Assembly (NCBI RefSeq): GCF_039534165.1
Contig: NZ_BAAAUX010000019.1
Coordinates: 553,218-617,217 of the forward strand
From: Saccharopolyspora_D taberi
Lineage (GTDB): Bacteria > Actinomycetota > Actinomycetes > Mycobacteriales > Pseudonocardiaceae
DNA length: 64,000 nt
Direction of reading: 5' to 3'
Program-made: the position numbers and the translations under genes
In this document: in pieces, positions 41,334 through 51,111 of the stretch
Position numbering within the stretch: position 1 is the stretch's first letter
Layout of the letters: every line of letters begins with the position of its first letter
The notes under the pieces: generated by a model
The model's input: the letters and a program-made list of their open reading frames with translations, nothing else
Told to the model about the DNA's origin: nothing
Databases searched by the model: none

Positions 41334-41570
41334 TCAACCGATCTTGACCAGCAGACCGATCCCGATGATGAAGATGACCCACACCGCGATGACGGCCAGC
41401 GTCACGCGGTTGAGGTTCTTCTCCGCCACGCTGGAACCAGCCAGGCTGGACTGCATACCGCCGCCGAACAGCGAGGACAGACCGCCGCCCTTTGCCCGGT
41501 GCAGCAGCACCAGCAGCACGAGCAGCACGCTCGACACGATCAAACAGATCTGCAGGATTAGAGTAGCCAT
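41334..41570 (-). CDS. secG: SecG preprotein translocase subunit
   Basis: 78 residues, two membrane helices separated by a Gly-rich loop (HRAKGGGLSSLFGGGMQ), as expected for SecG in the SecYEG channel. GTG 41573 and ATG 41570 are both possible starts; ATG gives better spacing to GAGGA (41579-41575). It has a -10-like TACTCT on its strand near 41613 and follows a hairpin, so it is transcribed separately from tpiA. Confidence 0.92.
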   Translation of the reverse strand: MATLILQICLIVSSVLLVLLVLLHRAKGGGLSSLFGGGMQSSLAGSSVAEKNLNRVTLAVIAVWVIFIIGIGLLVKIG

Positions 41571-41638
41571 CACGTCCTCGTTCGCACAGCGGTTCGCAAC
41601 CTAGAGTACCGGTCCGCTCTCAGCCAGTGGACCGCCGT

Positions 41639-41654
41639 CCGCCGCAAGCGGCGG
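41639..41654. terminator. Short hairpin after tpiA
   Basis: CCGCCGC-AA-GCGGCGG, 7-bp arms, 9 bp after the tpiA stop on the minus strand. Confidence 0.6.
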
Positions 41655-41663
41655 GCACCGCGA

Positions 41664-42449
41664 TTATGGCAGTGGTCCGCCCGCGGCCATCGCGCTCAGC
41701 TTGGCGAACTCGTCGCCGTTGAGGCTCGCGCCCCCGACCAGCGCGCCGTCGATGTCGGTCTGCCCGATCAGCTCGCCGATGTTGCTCGACTTCACCGAAC
41801 CCCCGTAGAGGATCCGGATCTCGTCGGCGATGTCCCGGCCGTACTTGTCGGCCAGCGCCGCCCGCAGGGCCGCGCACACCTCCTGCGCGTCGGCGGCGGT
41901 GGCGACCTTGCCGGTGCCGATCGCCCAGACCGGCTCGTAGGCCACCACGACCTGGCGCACCTGCTCGGCCTTGAGGCCCTTGAGCCCGTTGATCAGCTGG
42001 CTGGTGCTGTGCTCGACGTGCCCGCCCGCCTCGCGCACCTCCAGCGGCTCGCCGACGCACACGATCGGCGCCATCTGGTTCTTCAGCACCGCGCGGGCCT
42101 TGCGGTTGACGACCTCGTCGGTCTCGGCGTGGTACTCGCGGCGCTCGGAGTGGCCGACCACGACGTAGTCGCAGCCCAGCTTGGCCAGCATCGGCGCGGA
42201 GACCTCACCGGTGTAGGCACCGGAGTCGTGCTCGGAGACGTCCTGCGCGCCGTGCTTGAGCAGGAGCTTGTCGCCGTCGATGAGCGTCTGCACGCTGCGG
42301 ATGTCGGTGAACGGCGGGATCACCGCCACCTCGACCTTGGCGAAGTACTTCTCGGGCAGGGCGAAGGCGACCTTCTGCACCAGGGCGATGGCCTCGAGGT
42401 GGTTCAGGTTCATCTTCCAGTTGCCCGCGATCAGCGGCTGCCTGGCCAT
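41664..42449 (-). CDS. tpiA: Triosephosphate isomerase
   Basis: 261 residues. Active-site Lys in GNWKMN, His in VVGHSERREYH and Glu in VVAYEPVWAIGTGK. C-terminal GGSVKSSN phosphate loop. ATG 42449 overlaps the pgk stop (TGATG); GTG 42452 (GTGA) is the alternative. Third gene of gap-pgk-tpiA. Confidence 0.97.
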   Translation of the reverse strand: MARQPLIAGNWKMNLNHLEAIALVQKVAFALPEKYFAKVEVAVIPPFTDIRSVQTLIDGDKLLLKHGAQDVSEHDSGAYTGEVSAPMLAKLGCDYVVVGHSERREYHAETDEVVNRKARAVLKNQMAPIVCVGEPLEVREAGGHVEHSTSQLINGLKGLKAEQVRQVVVAYEPVWAIGTGKVATAADAQEVCAALRAALADKYGRDIADEIRILYGGSVKSSNIGELIGQTDIDGALVGGASLNGDEFAKLSAMAAGGPLP

Positions 42450-43651
42450 CACGCGTCCCCTTCCAGCACCGCGACCCCGGGAAGGTCCTTGCCCTCCAGG
42501 AACTCCAGCGACGCGCCGCCGCCGGTGGAGATGTGCGAGAACCCGTCCTCGGGCAGGCCGAGGCTGCGCACCGCCGCGGCCGAGTCGCCGCCGCCGACCA
42601 CGCTGAAGGAGTTCGAGTCCACGATGGACTGCGCGACGCCGCGGGTGCCGTCGGCGAAGGCCTCGAACTCGAACACGCCGGCCGGGCCGTTCCAGAACAC
42701 CGTGCCCGCGCCCGCCAGGATGCCGGCGAACAGCTCCACGCTGCGGGGGCCGATGTCCAGGCCCATCCAGCCGTCCGGGATCGCGTCCGCGTCGACGACC
42801 CGCTTGTCGGCGTCGGCGGCGAAGCGGTCGGCGACCACGACGTCCACCGGCAGCACGAGCTTGTCGCCGTGCTCCTCCAGCAGCTTCTTCGTCGACTCGA
42901 TCTGGTCCTCCTGGAGCAGCGAGCCGCCGACGCCGTAGCCCTGCGCCGCGAGGAACGTGTAGGCCATGCCGCCGCCGATGAGCAGCTTGTCGACCTTGGG
43001 CAGCAGCGCCTGGATCACGCCGAGCTTGTCGGAGACCTTGGAGCCGCCGAGCACCACCGCGTAGGGGCGCTTCGGGTCGCCGGTGAGCGTGCGCAGCACC
43101 TCGACCTCGGAGAGCACCAGCCCGCCCGCGTAGCCGGGCAGCCGCTTGGCGATGTCGAACACCGACGCCTGCTTGCGGTGCACCACGCCGAAGCCGTCGG
43201 AGACGAACGCGGCGTCGGCGCCGACCAGGTCGACCAGGTCCTCGGCCAGCGCGGCCCGCTCCTCGTCGTCCTTGCTGGTCTCGCGCGGGTCGAAGCGGAC
43301 GTTCTCCAGCAGCGCGACCGAGCCGTCGCCCAGCCCGGCGACGGTGGCCTTCGCCGAGTCGCCCACGACGTCGGCGGCCAGCGCGACCTCGGCACCGAGC
43401 AGCTCACCGAGCCTGCGGGCCACCGGGGCCAGCGAGAACTCCGGGTCCGGCGCGCCCTTCGGGCGTCCGAGGTGGGCGGTGACCACGACGCGCGCCCCCG
43501 CGCCGGTCAGCTTCTCGATGGTCGGCAGCGACGCGCGCACCCGGCCGTCGTCGGTGATCCTGTCGCCGTCCAGCGGAACGTTGAGGTCGGCGCGCACGAG
43601 CACGCGCCGACCCCGGACGCCCTCGGACAGCAGATCGTCAAGGTTTTTCAA
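42449..43651 (-). CDS. pgk: Phosphoglycerate kinase
   Basis: 400 residues. N-terminal RVLVRADLNVPLDGDRITDDGR and C-terminal GGGDSAAAV ATP-binding region are intact. Start is TTG 43651 (LKNLDDLLSEG), supported by GAGGAG at 43663-43658 with six-base spacing; no ATG or GTG in frame fits. Rare start use may lower its translation. It lies 87 bp after gap with a hairpin between, and overlaps tpiA. Confidence 0.95.
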   Translation of the reverse strand: MKNLDDLLSEGVRGRRVLVRADLNVPLDGDRITDDGRVRASLPTIEKLTGAGARVVVTAHLGRPKGAPDPEFSLAPVARRLGELLGAEVALAADVVGDSAKATVAGLGDGSVALLENVRFDPRETSKDDEERAALAEDLVDLVGADAAFVSDGFGVVHRKQASVFDIAKRLPGYAGGLVLSEVEVLRTLTGDPKRPYAVVLGGSKVSDKLGVIQALLPKVDKLLIGGGMAYTFLAAQGYGVGGSLLQEDQIESTKKLLEEHGDKLVLPVDVVVADRFAADADKRVVDADAIPDGWMGLDIGPRSVELFAGILAGAGTVFWNGPAGVFEFEAFADGTRGVAQSIVDSNSFSVVGGGDSAAAVRSLGLPEDGFSHISTGGGASLEFLEGKDLPGVAVLEGDA

Positions 43652-43695
43652 CGTCTGCTCCTCGATGGGGCTTGATGCCTGTGTTGTCGACGGCT

Positions 43696-43730
43696 GCGGT
43701 CGTGGGCGGCGCCGCGCACCGCCCACGACC
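43696..43730. terminator. Hairpin inside the gap-pgk gap
   Basis: Perfect 13-bp arms (43696-43708 and 43718-43730), 9-base loop, 8 bp after the gap stop. As the operon goes on, it is more likely a partial terminator or an RNA-end stabiliser that raises gap message over pgk. Confidence 0.65.
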
Positions 43731-43738
43731 GAGCAGGA

Positions 43739-44749
<1,011 letters not shown>

Positions 44750-45056
44750 GCCGATCTCTCCTCGTGACTGACCCAGCCGGCTGCCCGGCGGGCGAGCGGT
44801 AAATGTCTCGTGGCAACCCTATCGGGCTCCCGGCGGCTCTCAACCGGGCGGGGACCGCAGGTGGGGATGGGGCTGGAGTGCCGAGAGGGCCGGATCGCCG
44901 GGTTTCCCGCCCGTTGGGATCCGACCGCTCCGGACTCCTCCTTCCAGCGCATGGGAATTGGGTTCGTTCGCCGGTTGAGGATGCGTCGTGAGAGCGCTCT
45001 CATATACGGGTGATCGACATCTCTGCACCGGTTCTGCCGGAGGAAGGCGGTCAGCC
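44750..45056. other. Divergent gap / GH16 intergenic region (307 bp)
   Basis: No gene is supported; short open frames on both strands lack ribosome sites. It holds the promoter of gap (not resolved) and, at 44989-45002, a LacI-type operator for the GH16 gene. CATATA at 45001-45006 could be the GH16 -10. GGAGGAAGG (45039-45047) is the GH16 ribosome site. Confidence 0.5.
44989..45002. promoter_or_regulatory. CebR/CelR-type LacI operator
   Basis: TGAGAGCGCTCTCA is a perfect 14-bp palindrome and differs from the known actinobacterial cellulose-utilisation operator TGGGAGCGCTCCCA only at the symmetric third position. It lies 55 bp upstream of the GH16 start, overlapping the putative promoter. The regulator gene is not in the window. 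Confidence 0.75.
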
Positions 45057-45977
45057 GTGACCAAGCCGCGCCGAAGACACCTCGCCCCGCTCGCGCTCGC
45101 CGCGAGCCTGCTAGCCCTCGCCGCCGCGCCCGCGAGCGCCGACGTTCCGCCGCCGGAGCCGGGCTGGACGCTGGCCTTCGCCGACGACTTCACCGGCGCG
45201 GCCGGGTCCGGCCCGTCGGACGAGTGGATCGTCGACACCGGCCACTCCTACCCGGGCGGCCCGGCGAACTGGGGCACCGGCGAGGTCCAGAACTACACCG
45301 CCGATCCCGCCAACCTCGCCCAGGACGGCCAGGGCAACCTGCGGATCACGCCGCAGCGGGACGGCTCGGGCGGCTGGACCTCGGCGCGGATCGAGACCCG
45401 CCGCGCGGACTTCAAGGCACCCGAGGGCGGCGTGCTGCGGCTGGAGGCGCGCCTCCAGCTGCCCGACGTCACCGGCGACAGGGCGCTGGGCTACTGGCCG
45501 GCGTTCTGGGCGCTCGGCGCGCCCTACCGCGGCAACTACTGGAACTGGCCGGGGATCGGCGAGTTCGACGTGATGGAGAACGTCAACGGCCAGAACACCG
45601 TGCACGGCGTGCTGCACTGCGACGTCGCGCCCGGCGGGTCCTGCGACGAGAACAACGGGATCGGCGGCAGCCGCGAGTGCCCGGGCGAGACCTGCCAGGC
45701 CGGGTTCCACACCTACCGGTTCGAGTGGGACCGCAGCGGCGAGACCGAGGAGCTGCGCTGGTACGTCGACGGCGAGCAGTTCCACTCGGTGCCGGAGTCG
45801 CGGGTGAGCCCGCAGGCGTGGCAGAACATGACCTCGCACGAGGGGTACTTCATGCTGCTCAACGTCGCCGTGGGCGGCGCTTTCCCGGACGGCGTCGCGG
45901 GATTCCCGACGCCGACCGACGCGACCGAGCCCGGTCACCCGATGGTCGTCGACTACGTCGCGGCTTACACGAAGTAA
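45057..45977 (+). CDS. Secreted GH16 endo-beta-glucanase
   Basis: 306 residues. Signal peptide of about 31 residues (basic KPRRRH then ALAASLLALAAAPASA). Catalytic motif GEFDVMENVNGQ (ExDxxE), preceded by YWPAFWALG, typical of bacterial laminarinases / beta-1,3-glucanases. Four cysteines around GGSCDEN...ECPGETC suggest disulfides. GTG 45057 follows GGAGGAAGG with nine-base spacing. The upstream LacI-type operator points to induction by a beta-glucan oligosaccharide. Confidence 0.92.
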   Translation: MTKPRRRHLAPLALAASLLALAAAPASADVPPPEPGWTLAFADDFTGAAGSGPSDEWIVDTGHSYPGGPANWGTGEVQNYTADPANLAQDGQGNLRITPQRDGSGGWTSARIETRRADFKAPEGGVLRLEARLQLPDVTGDRALGYWPAFWALGAPYRGNYWNWPGIGEFDVMENVNGQNTVHGVLHCDVAPGGSCDENNGIGGSRECPGETCQAGFHTYRFEWDRSGETEELRWYVDGEQFHSVPESRVSPQAWQNMTSHEGYFMLLNVAVGGAFPDGVAGFPTPTDATEPGHPMVVDYVAAYTK

Positions 45978-46008
45978 CACCCGCCGGGCCAACCCAGCCA
46001 TCGTCCTC

Positions 46009-46025
46009 AAGCGGCGAAGCCGCTT
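46009..46025. terminator. Small hairpin after the GH16 gene
   Basis: AAGCGGC-GAA-GCCGCTT, perfect 7-bp arms, 32 bp after the GH16 stop. Confidence 0.55.
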
Positions 46026-46058
46026 AGCCCACCCAAGCAGGACGACCACCCGCGGGTT

Positions 46059-46142
46059 CTCAGGCGTTCGCTGGCGAGGACAGCTTTTTCCGTCGTATTG
46101 GCATACGTCGGAAAAAGATTCCGGAGCCAGCGGACGCCTGAG
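46059..46142. repeat. 84-bp nested inverted repeat between GH16 and whiA
   Basis: Outer arms of 16 bp (46059-46074 and 46127-46142, one mismatch) enclose symmetric 9-base internal segments and then inner arms of 15 bp (46084-46098 and 46103-46117, one mismatch) with a TGGC loop. The inner stem contains T5 and A5 runs. It probably terminates both convergent genes, but its size and regularity resemble an interspersed palindromic element. Confidence 0.85.
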
Positions 46143-46188
46143 GTTCCGCCACCGGACCACCCACGCAAAACGAGCGCAGAAAACTAAA

Positions 46189-47175
46189 TCAAGCCTCGGC
46201 TTCGAGCATCTCGTGGGTAACGGCGGACTCGGTGTCAGGCAGGCCCAGCTCTCGGGCGCGCTTGTCGGCCATCGCCAGCAGGCGGCGGATGCGCCCGGCG
46301 ACCGCGTCCTTGGTCATCGGCGGCTCCGCGAGCTGCCCCAGCTCCTCCAGCGACGCCTGCCGGTGCGACAGCCGCAGCTTGCCCGCCACCAGCAGGTGGT
46401 CCGGCGCGGTCGGGCCGAGCAGCTCCAGCGCCCGTTCCACCCGCGCCGCCGCGGCGACCGCCGCGCGGGCCGAGCGCCGCAGGTTGGCGTCGTCGAAGTT
46501 GGCCAGCCGGTTGGCGGTGGCGCGCACCTCGCGGCGCACCCGCCGCTCCTCCCAGGCCAGCACGCTGGAGTGCGCGCCGAGCCGGGTCAGCAGCGCCCCG
46601 ATGGCGTCGCCGTCGCGGACCACGACCCGGTCCGCGCCGCGCACCTCGCGGGACTTGGCCTGGATTCCGAGCCTGCGGGCGGCGCCGACCAGCGCGAGCG
46701 CGGCCTCCGGCCCGGGGCAGGTGACCTCCAGCGAGGACGACCGGCCCGGTTCGGTCAGCGAACCGTGGGCGAGGAACGCGCCGCGCCACGCCGACTCCGA
46801 GTCGCACGCGCCGCCGGAGACGACGTGCGCGGGCAGCCCGCGCACCGGGCGTCCGCGCGGGTCCAGCAGCCCGGTCTGGCGGGCCAGCCCCTCGCCGTCC
46901 TTGACCACCCGGACCACGTAGCGGGTGCCCTTGCGCAGCCCGCCGGAGGTGATCACGTGCACGTCCGAGGTGTGCCCGAACAGCTCGTGGATCTCCTTGC
47001 GCAGCCTGCGCGCCGAGGAACCGCTGTCCAGCTCCGCCTCCACGACCACCCGGCCGGCGACGATGTGCAGCCCGCCCGCGAACCGCAGCAGCGACGACAC
47101 CTCTGATCTCCGGCAGCAGGTCTTGGTCACCGAAAGCCGGCTCAACTCGTCCTTGACCGCCGAGGTCATCGCCAC
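46189..47175 (-). CDS. whiA: WhiA sporulation/division regulator
   Basis: 328 residues. WhiA N-terminal LAGLIDADG-homing-endonuclease-like domain (VKDELSRL, SSLLRFAGGLHI, to about 215) and C-terminal HTH (LRLSHRQASLEELGQLAEPPMTKDAVAGRIRRLLAMADKRA). Acts as a transcription factor in sporulating actinobacteria, with WhiB as co-activator. GTG 47175 is preferred since GGAGGA lies seven bases upstream; ATG 47169 is too far from it. It overlaps yvcK by 10 bp. Confidence 0.95.
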   Translation of the reverse strand: MAMTSAVKDELSRLSVTKTCCRRSEVSSLLRFAGGLHIVAGRVVVEAELDSGSSARRLRKEIHELFGHTSDVHVITSGGLRKGTRYVVRVVKDGEGLARQTGLLDPRGRPVRGLPAHVVSGGACDSESAWRGAFLAHGSLTEPGRSSSLEVTCPGPEAALALVGAARRLGIQAKSREVRGADRVVVRDGDAIGALLTRLGAHSSVLAWEERRVRREVRATANRLANFDDANLRRSARAAVAAAARVERALELLGPTAPDHLLVAGKLRLSHRQASLEELGQLAEPPMTKDAVAGRIRRLLAMADKRARELGLPDTESAVTHEMLEAEA

Positions 47176-48146
47176 CGGTCCGTCCTCCTCTCCAGCGCTG
47201 CCTCCAGGCTCGCCGCCAGCGCCTCGGGGTCGTGCCGCCCCGGTGTGGCGGGGGCGGCGACCCGGTCCAGCAGGGTCCGCGCACCCAGCGCGGTGGCCGC
47301 GGCGCGCAGCCGGTCCGGCGTCGGGACGGAGTCCACATCGGCCAGCACGGAGTCGACCCGCAGCTCGGGTGCGTGCTGCGAGAGTACGTCGAGGTGCTGT
47401 TCCGGGGAGAATCCCGCGGTCTCGCCCGGTTGTGGGACGAGGTTGAGCACGACGACCCGCCGTGCCGACGTCGTCACCAGCGCTTCGTGCAGCTCCGGCA
47501 CCAGCAGGTGGGGCAACACGCTGGTGAACCAGGAACCCGGGCCCAGCAGCACTACGTCGGCCTCGTGCACCGCGCGCACCGCCTCCGGGCAGGCCGTCGG
47601 CGCGCCGCGCCTGCCGTTGGTCGAGTAGAGCCTGACCTGTTTCACTCGACCAGGCGTACTTGCGACGGCAACCTGTCCCCGGATCGTGCGAACCGCGGTC
47701 GGGTCCTCGTCGAGGCCGACGACATCGCCCTCCATGTCCAGCGGCATCGTCGACATCGGCAGCACCCGGCCCCGCACGCCGAGCAGGCGGCACGCGTGGT
47801 CGAGCACGGCGACCGGGTCGCCCAGCACCTCCAGCAGGCCGGCCAGCACCAGGTTGCCGACCGCGTGCCCGGCCAGCGCGCCGTTGCCGCCGAAGCGGTG
47901 CTCGAAGACCTCCGACCACAGCCTGCAGCCGTCGTCGGACAGCGCGGCCAGCGCCTTGCGGAGGTCGCCGGGCGGCAGCAGGCCCAGTTCCCGGCGGAGG
48001 CGGCCGGACGACCCGCCGTCGTCGGCGACGGTGACCACCGCGGTCACGTCGGTGGTGATCCGGCGCAGCGCCGACAGGGTGGCCTGCAGGCCGTGACCGC
48101 CGCCCAGCGCGACCGCGCGCAGCGGGCCGTCGTCTTCGGTACTCAC
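47166..48146 (-). CDS. yvcK: YvcK/CofD-like gluconeogenesis factor
   Basis: 326 residues. VALGGGHGLQATLSALR and VVTVADDGGSSGRLRRELGLLPPGDLRKAL are the family signatures, with the later VLLGPGSWFTSVLPHL loop. YvcK/CuvA proteins bind UDP-sugars and influence cell-wall synthesis on gluconeogenic carbon sources. GTG 48146 overlaps the rapZ stop as GTGA. The cluster uvrC-rapZ-yvcK-whiA is conserved throughout actinobacteria. Confidence 0.95.
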   Translation of the reverse strand: MSTEDDGPLRAVALGGGHGLQATLSALRRITTDVTAVVTVADDGGSSGRLRRELGLLPPGDLRKALAALSDDGCRLWSEVFEHRFGGNGALAGHAVGNLVLAGLLEVLGDPVAVLDHACRLLGVRGRVLPMSTMPLDMEGDVVGLDEDPTAVRTIRGQVAVASTPGRVKQVRLYSTNGRRGAPTACPEAVRAVHEADVVLLGPGSWFTSVLPHLLVPELHEALVTTSARRVVVLNLVPQPGETAGFSPEQHLDVLSQHAPELRVDSVLADVDSVPTPDRLRAAATALGARTLLDRVAAPATPGRHDPEALAASLEAALERRTDRWR

Positions 48147-49021
48147 TCGCGTCCCAGGTCCCGGTGCACTGTTTTGACCATCATCCCCTCGTCGTCGGAC
48201 AGCCGGCGCGCGAGCTCCTCGACCAGCGCGACGCTGCGGTGCTTGCCGCCGGTGCAGCCCAGCGCCAGCGTCAGGTAGCGCTTGCCCTCGCGGTGGTAGC
48301 CCGCGCCGACCAGGTGCAGCAGCTGCTGGTAGCTCTGCAGGAACTCCTCGGCGCCCTCCTGCCCGAGCACGTAGTTGCGGACCTCCTCGTCGAGGCCGTT
48401 GAACTCGCGCAGCTCCGGGATCCAGAACGGGTTGGGCAGGAACCGGCAGTCCATCACCAGGTCCGCGTCCATCGGCAGGCCGTACTTGTAGCCGAACGAC
48501 AGCACCGTCACGCGGGTGCGGGTGCTGGCCTCGGTGCCGAAGGCGTCCTCGATCTTCGACCGCAGCTGGTGCACCGACAGCGCGGTGGTGTCCAGGACCA
48601 GGTCCGCCTCGCTGCGCAGCCGCGACAGCAGCGACCGCTCGGCGGCGATGCCGTCGGCCAGCCTGCCCTCGCCCTGCAGCGGATGGCCGCGGCGGACCTG
48701 CTCGAAGCGGCGGATCAGCACCTCGTCGGTGGCCTCCAGGAACAGCACCTTCGGCTTGTAGCCGCGGGCGTCCAGGTCCTTGATCACCGATCCGAGGTCC
48801 TCGGTGAACGCCCGGCTGCGCACGTCCATCACGACCGCGACGCGGGTGATCGCACCGCTGGACCTGGCCCCCAGCTCGACCATGGTCGCGATCAGCTCCG
48901 GCGGCAGGTTGTCGACGACGAACCAGCCGAGGTCCTCCAGGCACTTGGCGGCGGTGCTGCGGCCCGCTCCCGACAGACCGCTGACGACCGCGACCTCGAT
49001 GCCCGTCTGCTCCTCACTCAC
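48143..49021 (-). CDS. rapZ: RapZ-type nucleotide-binding protein
   Basis: 292 residues. Walker A VVSGLSGAGRSTAAKCLEDLGWFVVDNLP; C-terminal domain with LALGCTGGKHRSVALVEEL. In E. coli RapZ controls amino-sugar synthesis through small RNAs; the actinobacterial role is less clear, although the linkage to yvcK suggests cell-wall precursor control. Start GTG 49021 has GGGGAGAG upstream and overlaps the uvrC end by 8 bp. Confidence 0.95.
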   Translation of the reverse strand: MSEEQTGIEVAVVSGLSGAGRSTAAKCLEDLGWFVVDNLPPELIATMVELGARSSGAITRVAVVMDVRSRAFTEDLGSVIKDLDARGYKPKVLFLEATDEVLIRRFEQVRRGHPLQGEGRLADGIAAERSLLSRLRSEADLVLDTTALSVHQLRSKIEDAFGTEASTRTRVTVLSFGYKYGLPMDADLVMDCRFLPNPFWIPELREFNGLDEEVRNYVLGQEGAEEFLQSYQQLLHLVGAGYHREGKRYLTLALGCTGGKHRSVALVEELARRLSDDEGMMVKTVHRDLGRE

Positions 49022-51023
49022 TGCTCTCCCCTTCAGCGTCTTCCCGGCGCCCTCCGCCGGTTCCCCCTCCAGCCGCCAGCGCCGCGTGCACGGTCTCGGC
49101 GGTGCGCTGCCCGAACCCGGGCACCGCGCAGATCTCCTCCACGGTGGCCTGCTTGAGCCTGCGCAACGAGCCGAAGTGCTTGAGCAGCGCGGTGCGGCGG
49201 GCCTCCCCAAGGCCCGGGATGGAGTCCAATGTGGAGCTTGTCATGCGCTTCGAGCGCTTCTGCCGGTGGTACCGGATCGCGAAGTCGTGCGCGGCGTCCC
49301 GGACGCGCTGCAGCAGGTACAGCGCCTCGCTGGTGCGCGGCAGGATGACCGGGTCCGCCTCGTCGGGCAGCCAGACCTCCTCCAGCCGCTTGGCGATGCC
49401 GATCACCGCCACGTCGGTGATCCCGAGCTCGGTCAGCGCGTCGGCCGCGGCGTTGGCCTGCGGCGCGCCGCCGTCGATGACCAGCAGGTTCGGCGGGTAG
49501 GCGAACTTGCGCGGGCGGCCGGTCTCCGGGTCGATGCCGGTGCGCTCGGCCTCCTCCGGGGTGACCGGGCCGGACTGGTCCACCTGCTCGGTCCCGGCGG
49601 TCTCCTTGAGGTAGCGGGCGAACCGGCGGCGCACGACCTCGGCGATCGAGCCGACGTCACCGCCCTCGGCGCCCTCCCGGACGGCGAAGCGCCGGTACTC
49701 GGACTTCTTCGGCACGCCGTCCTCGAAGACGACCAGCGAGGCGACCACGTCGGTGCCCTGCACGTGGCTGACGTCCACGCACTCGATCCGCAGCGGCGCG
49801 GTGTCGAGCCCGAGCGCGTCCTGCAGTTCCTGCAACGCCGCCGAGCGGGCGGTGAGGTCACCGGCGCGGCGCAGCTTGTACTGCGTGAACGCCTCCTTCG
49901 CGTTGCGCTGCACGGTTTCCATCAGCGCGCGCTTGTCGCCGCGCTGCGGCACCCGGAGCGCGACGCGGCTGCCGCGCAGCTCGCCGAGCCACGCGGCGAT
50001 CGCGTCGGAGTCGGCGGGCAGCTCCGGGACCAGGACCTCGCGCGGAACCGGGGTTCCGCCCGCGTCGGCCTGCTCGGCCAGCGACGCCTGCTCGCCGTAG
50101 AACTGGGTGAGGAATCGGGCAGTCAGCGCGGCGGTGTCAGTCTGGTCCAGCTTGTCGATGACCCAGCCCCGCTGGCCGCGCACGCGCCCGCCGCGGATGT
50201 GGAAGACCTGCACGGCGGCGGCGAGTTCGTCCTCGGCGAAGGCCACCACGTCGGCGTCGGTGCCGTCGCCGAGCACCACCGCCTGCTTCTCCATCGCGCG
50301 GCGCAGCGCCTCCAGGTCGTCCCGCAGACGGGCGGCGCGCTCGAACTCCAGCTGCCCGGACGCCTCCTGCATCTCCTTTTCCAGCTTGCGGATCAGCGAA
50401 TCGGTGCGCCCGGCGAAGAAGTCGCAGAAGTCCTCGACGATCTGGCGGTGCTCCTCGGCGCCGACCCGGCCGACGCACGGCGCGGAGCACTTGCCGATGT
50501 AGCCGAGCAGGCACGGCCTGCCGATCTGGGAGTGGCGCTTGAACACCCCGCCCGAGCAGGTGCGCGCGGGGAAGACGCGCAGCAGCATGTCGAGCGTTTC
50601 CCGGATCGCCCACGCGTGCGCGTACGGACCGAAGTAGCGGACGCCCTTGCGCCGCGGTCCGCGGGTGACGTGCAGGCGCGGGAACTCCTCGTGCAACGTC
50701 ACCGCGAGCACCGGGTACGACTTGTCGTCCCGGTAGCGGACGTTGAACCGCGGGTCGTACTCCTTGATCCAGGAGTACTCCAGCTGGAGCGCCTCGACCT
50801 CGGTGCCCACCACGGTCCACCGCACGCCGGTGGCGGTCGTGACCATCTGGCGGGTGCGCGGATGGAGTCCGGACAGGTCGGCGAAGTACGAGGAAAGCCT
50901 GCTGCGCAGGCTTTTCGCCTTGCCGACGTAGATGACTCGCCCTTCGGCGTCGTGGAATCGGTACACGCCGGGGGCGTCCGGGATGGTCCCGGGAGCGGGT
51001 CGGTAGGTGGACGGGTCGGCCAC
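49014..51023 (-). CDS. uvrC: Excinuclease ABC subunit C
   Basis: 669 residues. GIY-YIG nuclease domain (GVYRFHDAEGRVIYVGKAKSLRSRLSSYF cut short here; residues 19-47), Cys-rich region, UVR helix (about 205-240), RNase H-like nuclease (VIDGGAPQANAA) and C-terminal helix-hairpin-helix pair. Makes both incisions in nucleotide excision repair. GTG 51023 is preceded by TAGGGT-GGAGGC, which is at the same time a leaderless-type -10 and a Shine-Dalgarno. Heads the uvrC-rapZ-yvcK-whiA operon. Confidence 0.97.
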   Translation of the reverse strand: MADPSTYRPAPGTIPDAPGVYRFHDAEGRVIYVGKAKSLRSRLSSYFADLSGLHPRTRQMVTTATGVRWTVVGTEVEALQLEYSWIKEYDPRFNVRYRDDKSYPVLAVTLHEEFPRLHVTRGPRRKGVRYFGPYAHAWAIRETLDMLLRVFPARTCSGGVFKRHSQIGRPCLLGYIGKCSAPCVGRVGAEEHRQIVEDFCDFFAGRTDSLIRKLEKEMQEASGQLEFERAARLRDDLEALRRAMEKQAVVLGDGTDADVVAFAEDELAAAVQVFHIRGGRVRGQRGWVIDKLDQTDTAALTARFLTQFYGEQASLAEQADAGGTPVPREVLVPELPADSDAIAAWLGELRGSRVALRVPQRGDKRALMETVQRNAKEAFTQYKLRRAGDLTARSAALQELQDALGLDTAPLRIECVDVSHVQGTDVVASLVVFEDGVPKKSEYRRFAVREGAEGGDVGSIAEVVRRRFARYLKETAGTEQVDQSGPVTPEEAERTGIDPETGRPRKFAYPPNLLVIDGGAPQANAAADALTELGITDVAVIGIAKRLEEVWLPDEADPVILPRTSEALYLLQRVRDAAHDFAIRYHRQKRSKRMTSSTLDSIPGLGEARRTALLKHFGSLRRLKQATVEEICAVPGFGQRTAETVHAALAAGGGTGGGRREDAEGESSE

Positions 51024-51029
51024 GCCTCC

Positions 51030-51035
51030 ACCCTA
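51030..51035 (-). promoter_or_regulatory. Putative -10 box of uvrC
   Basis: TAGGGT on the minus strand, 6 bases before GTG 51023. Confidence 0.4.
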
Positions 51036-51076
51036 CGTGCGCGGCCGACCGCGCCGACCGACAGCCGGTCGGCCGA

Positions 51077-51111
51077 TCCGGCGCGAACCGGTGGCGGCGG
51101 TTCGCGCCGGA
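51077..51111. terminator. Hairpin downstream of the GH172 gene
   Basis: Perfect 14-bp arms (51077-51090 and 51098-51111) around a 7-base loop, between the uvrC promoter and the GH172 3' region. Confidence 0.7.
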
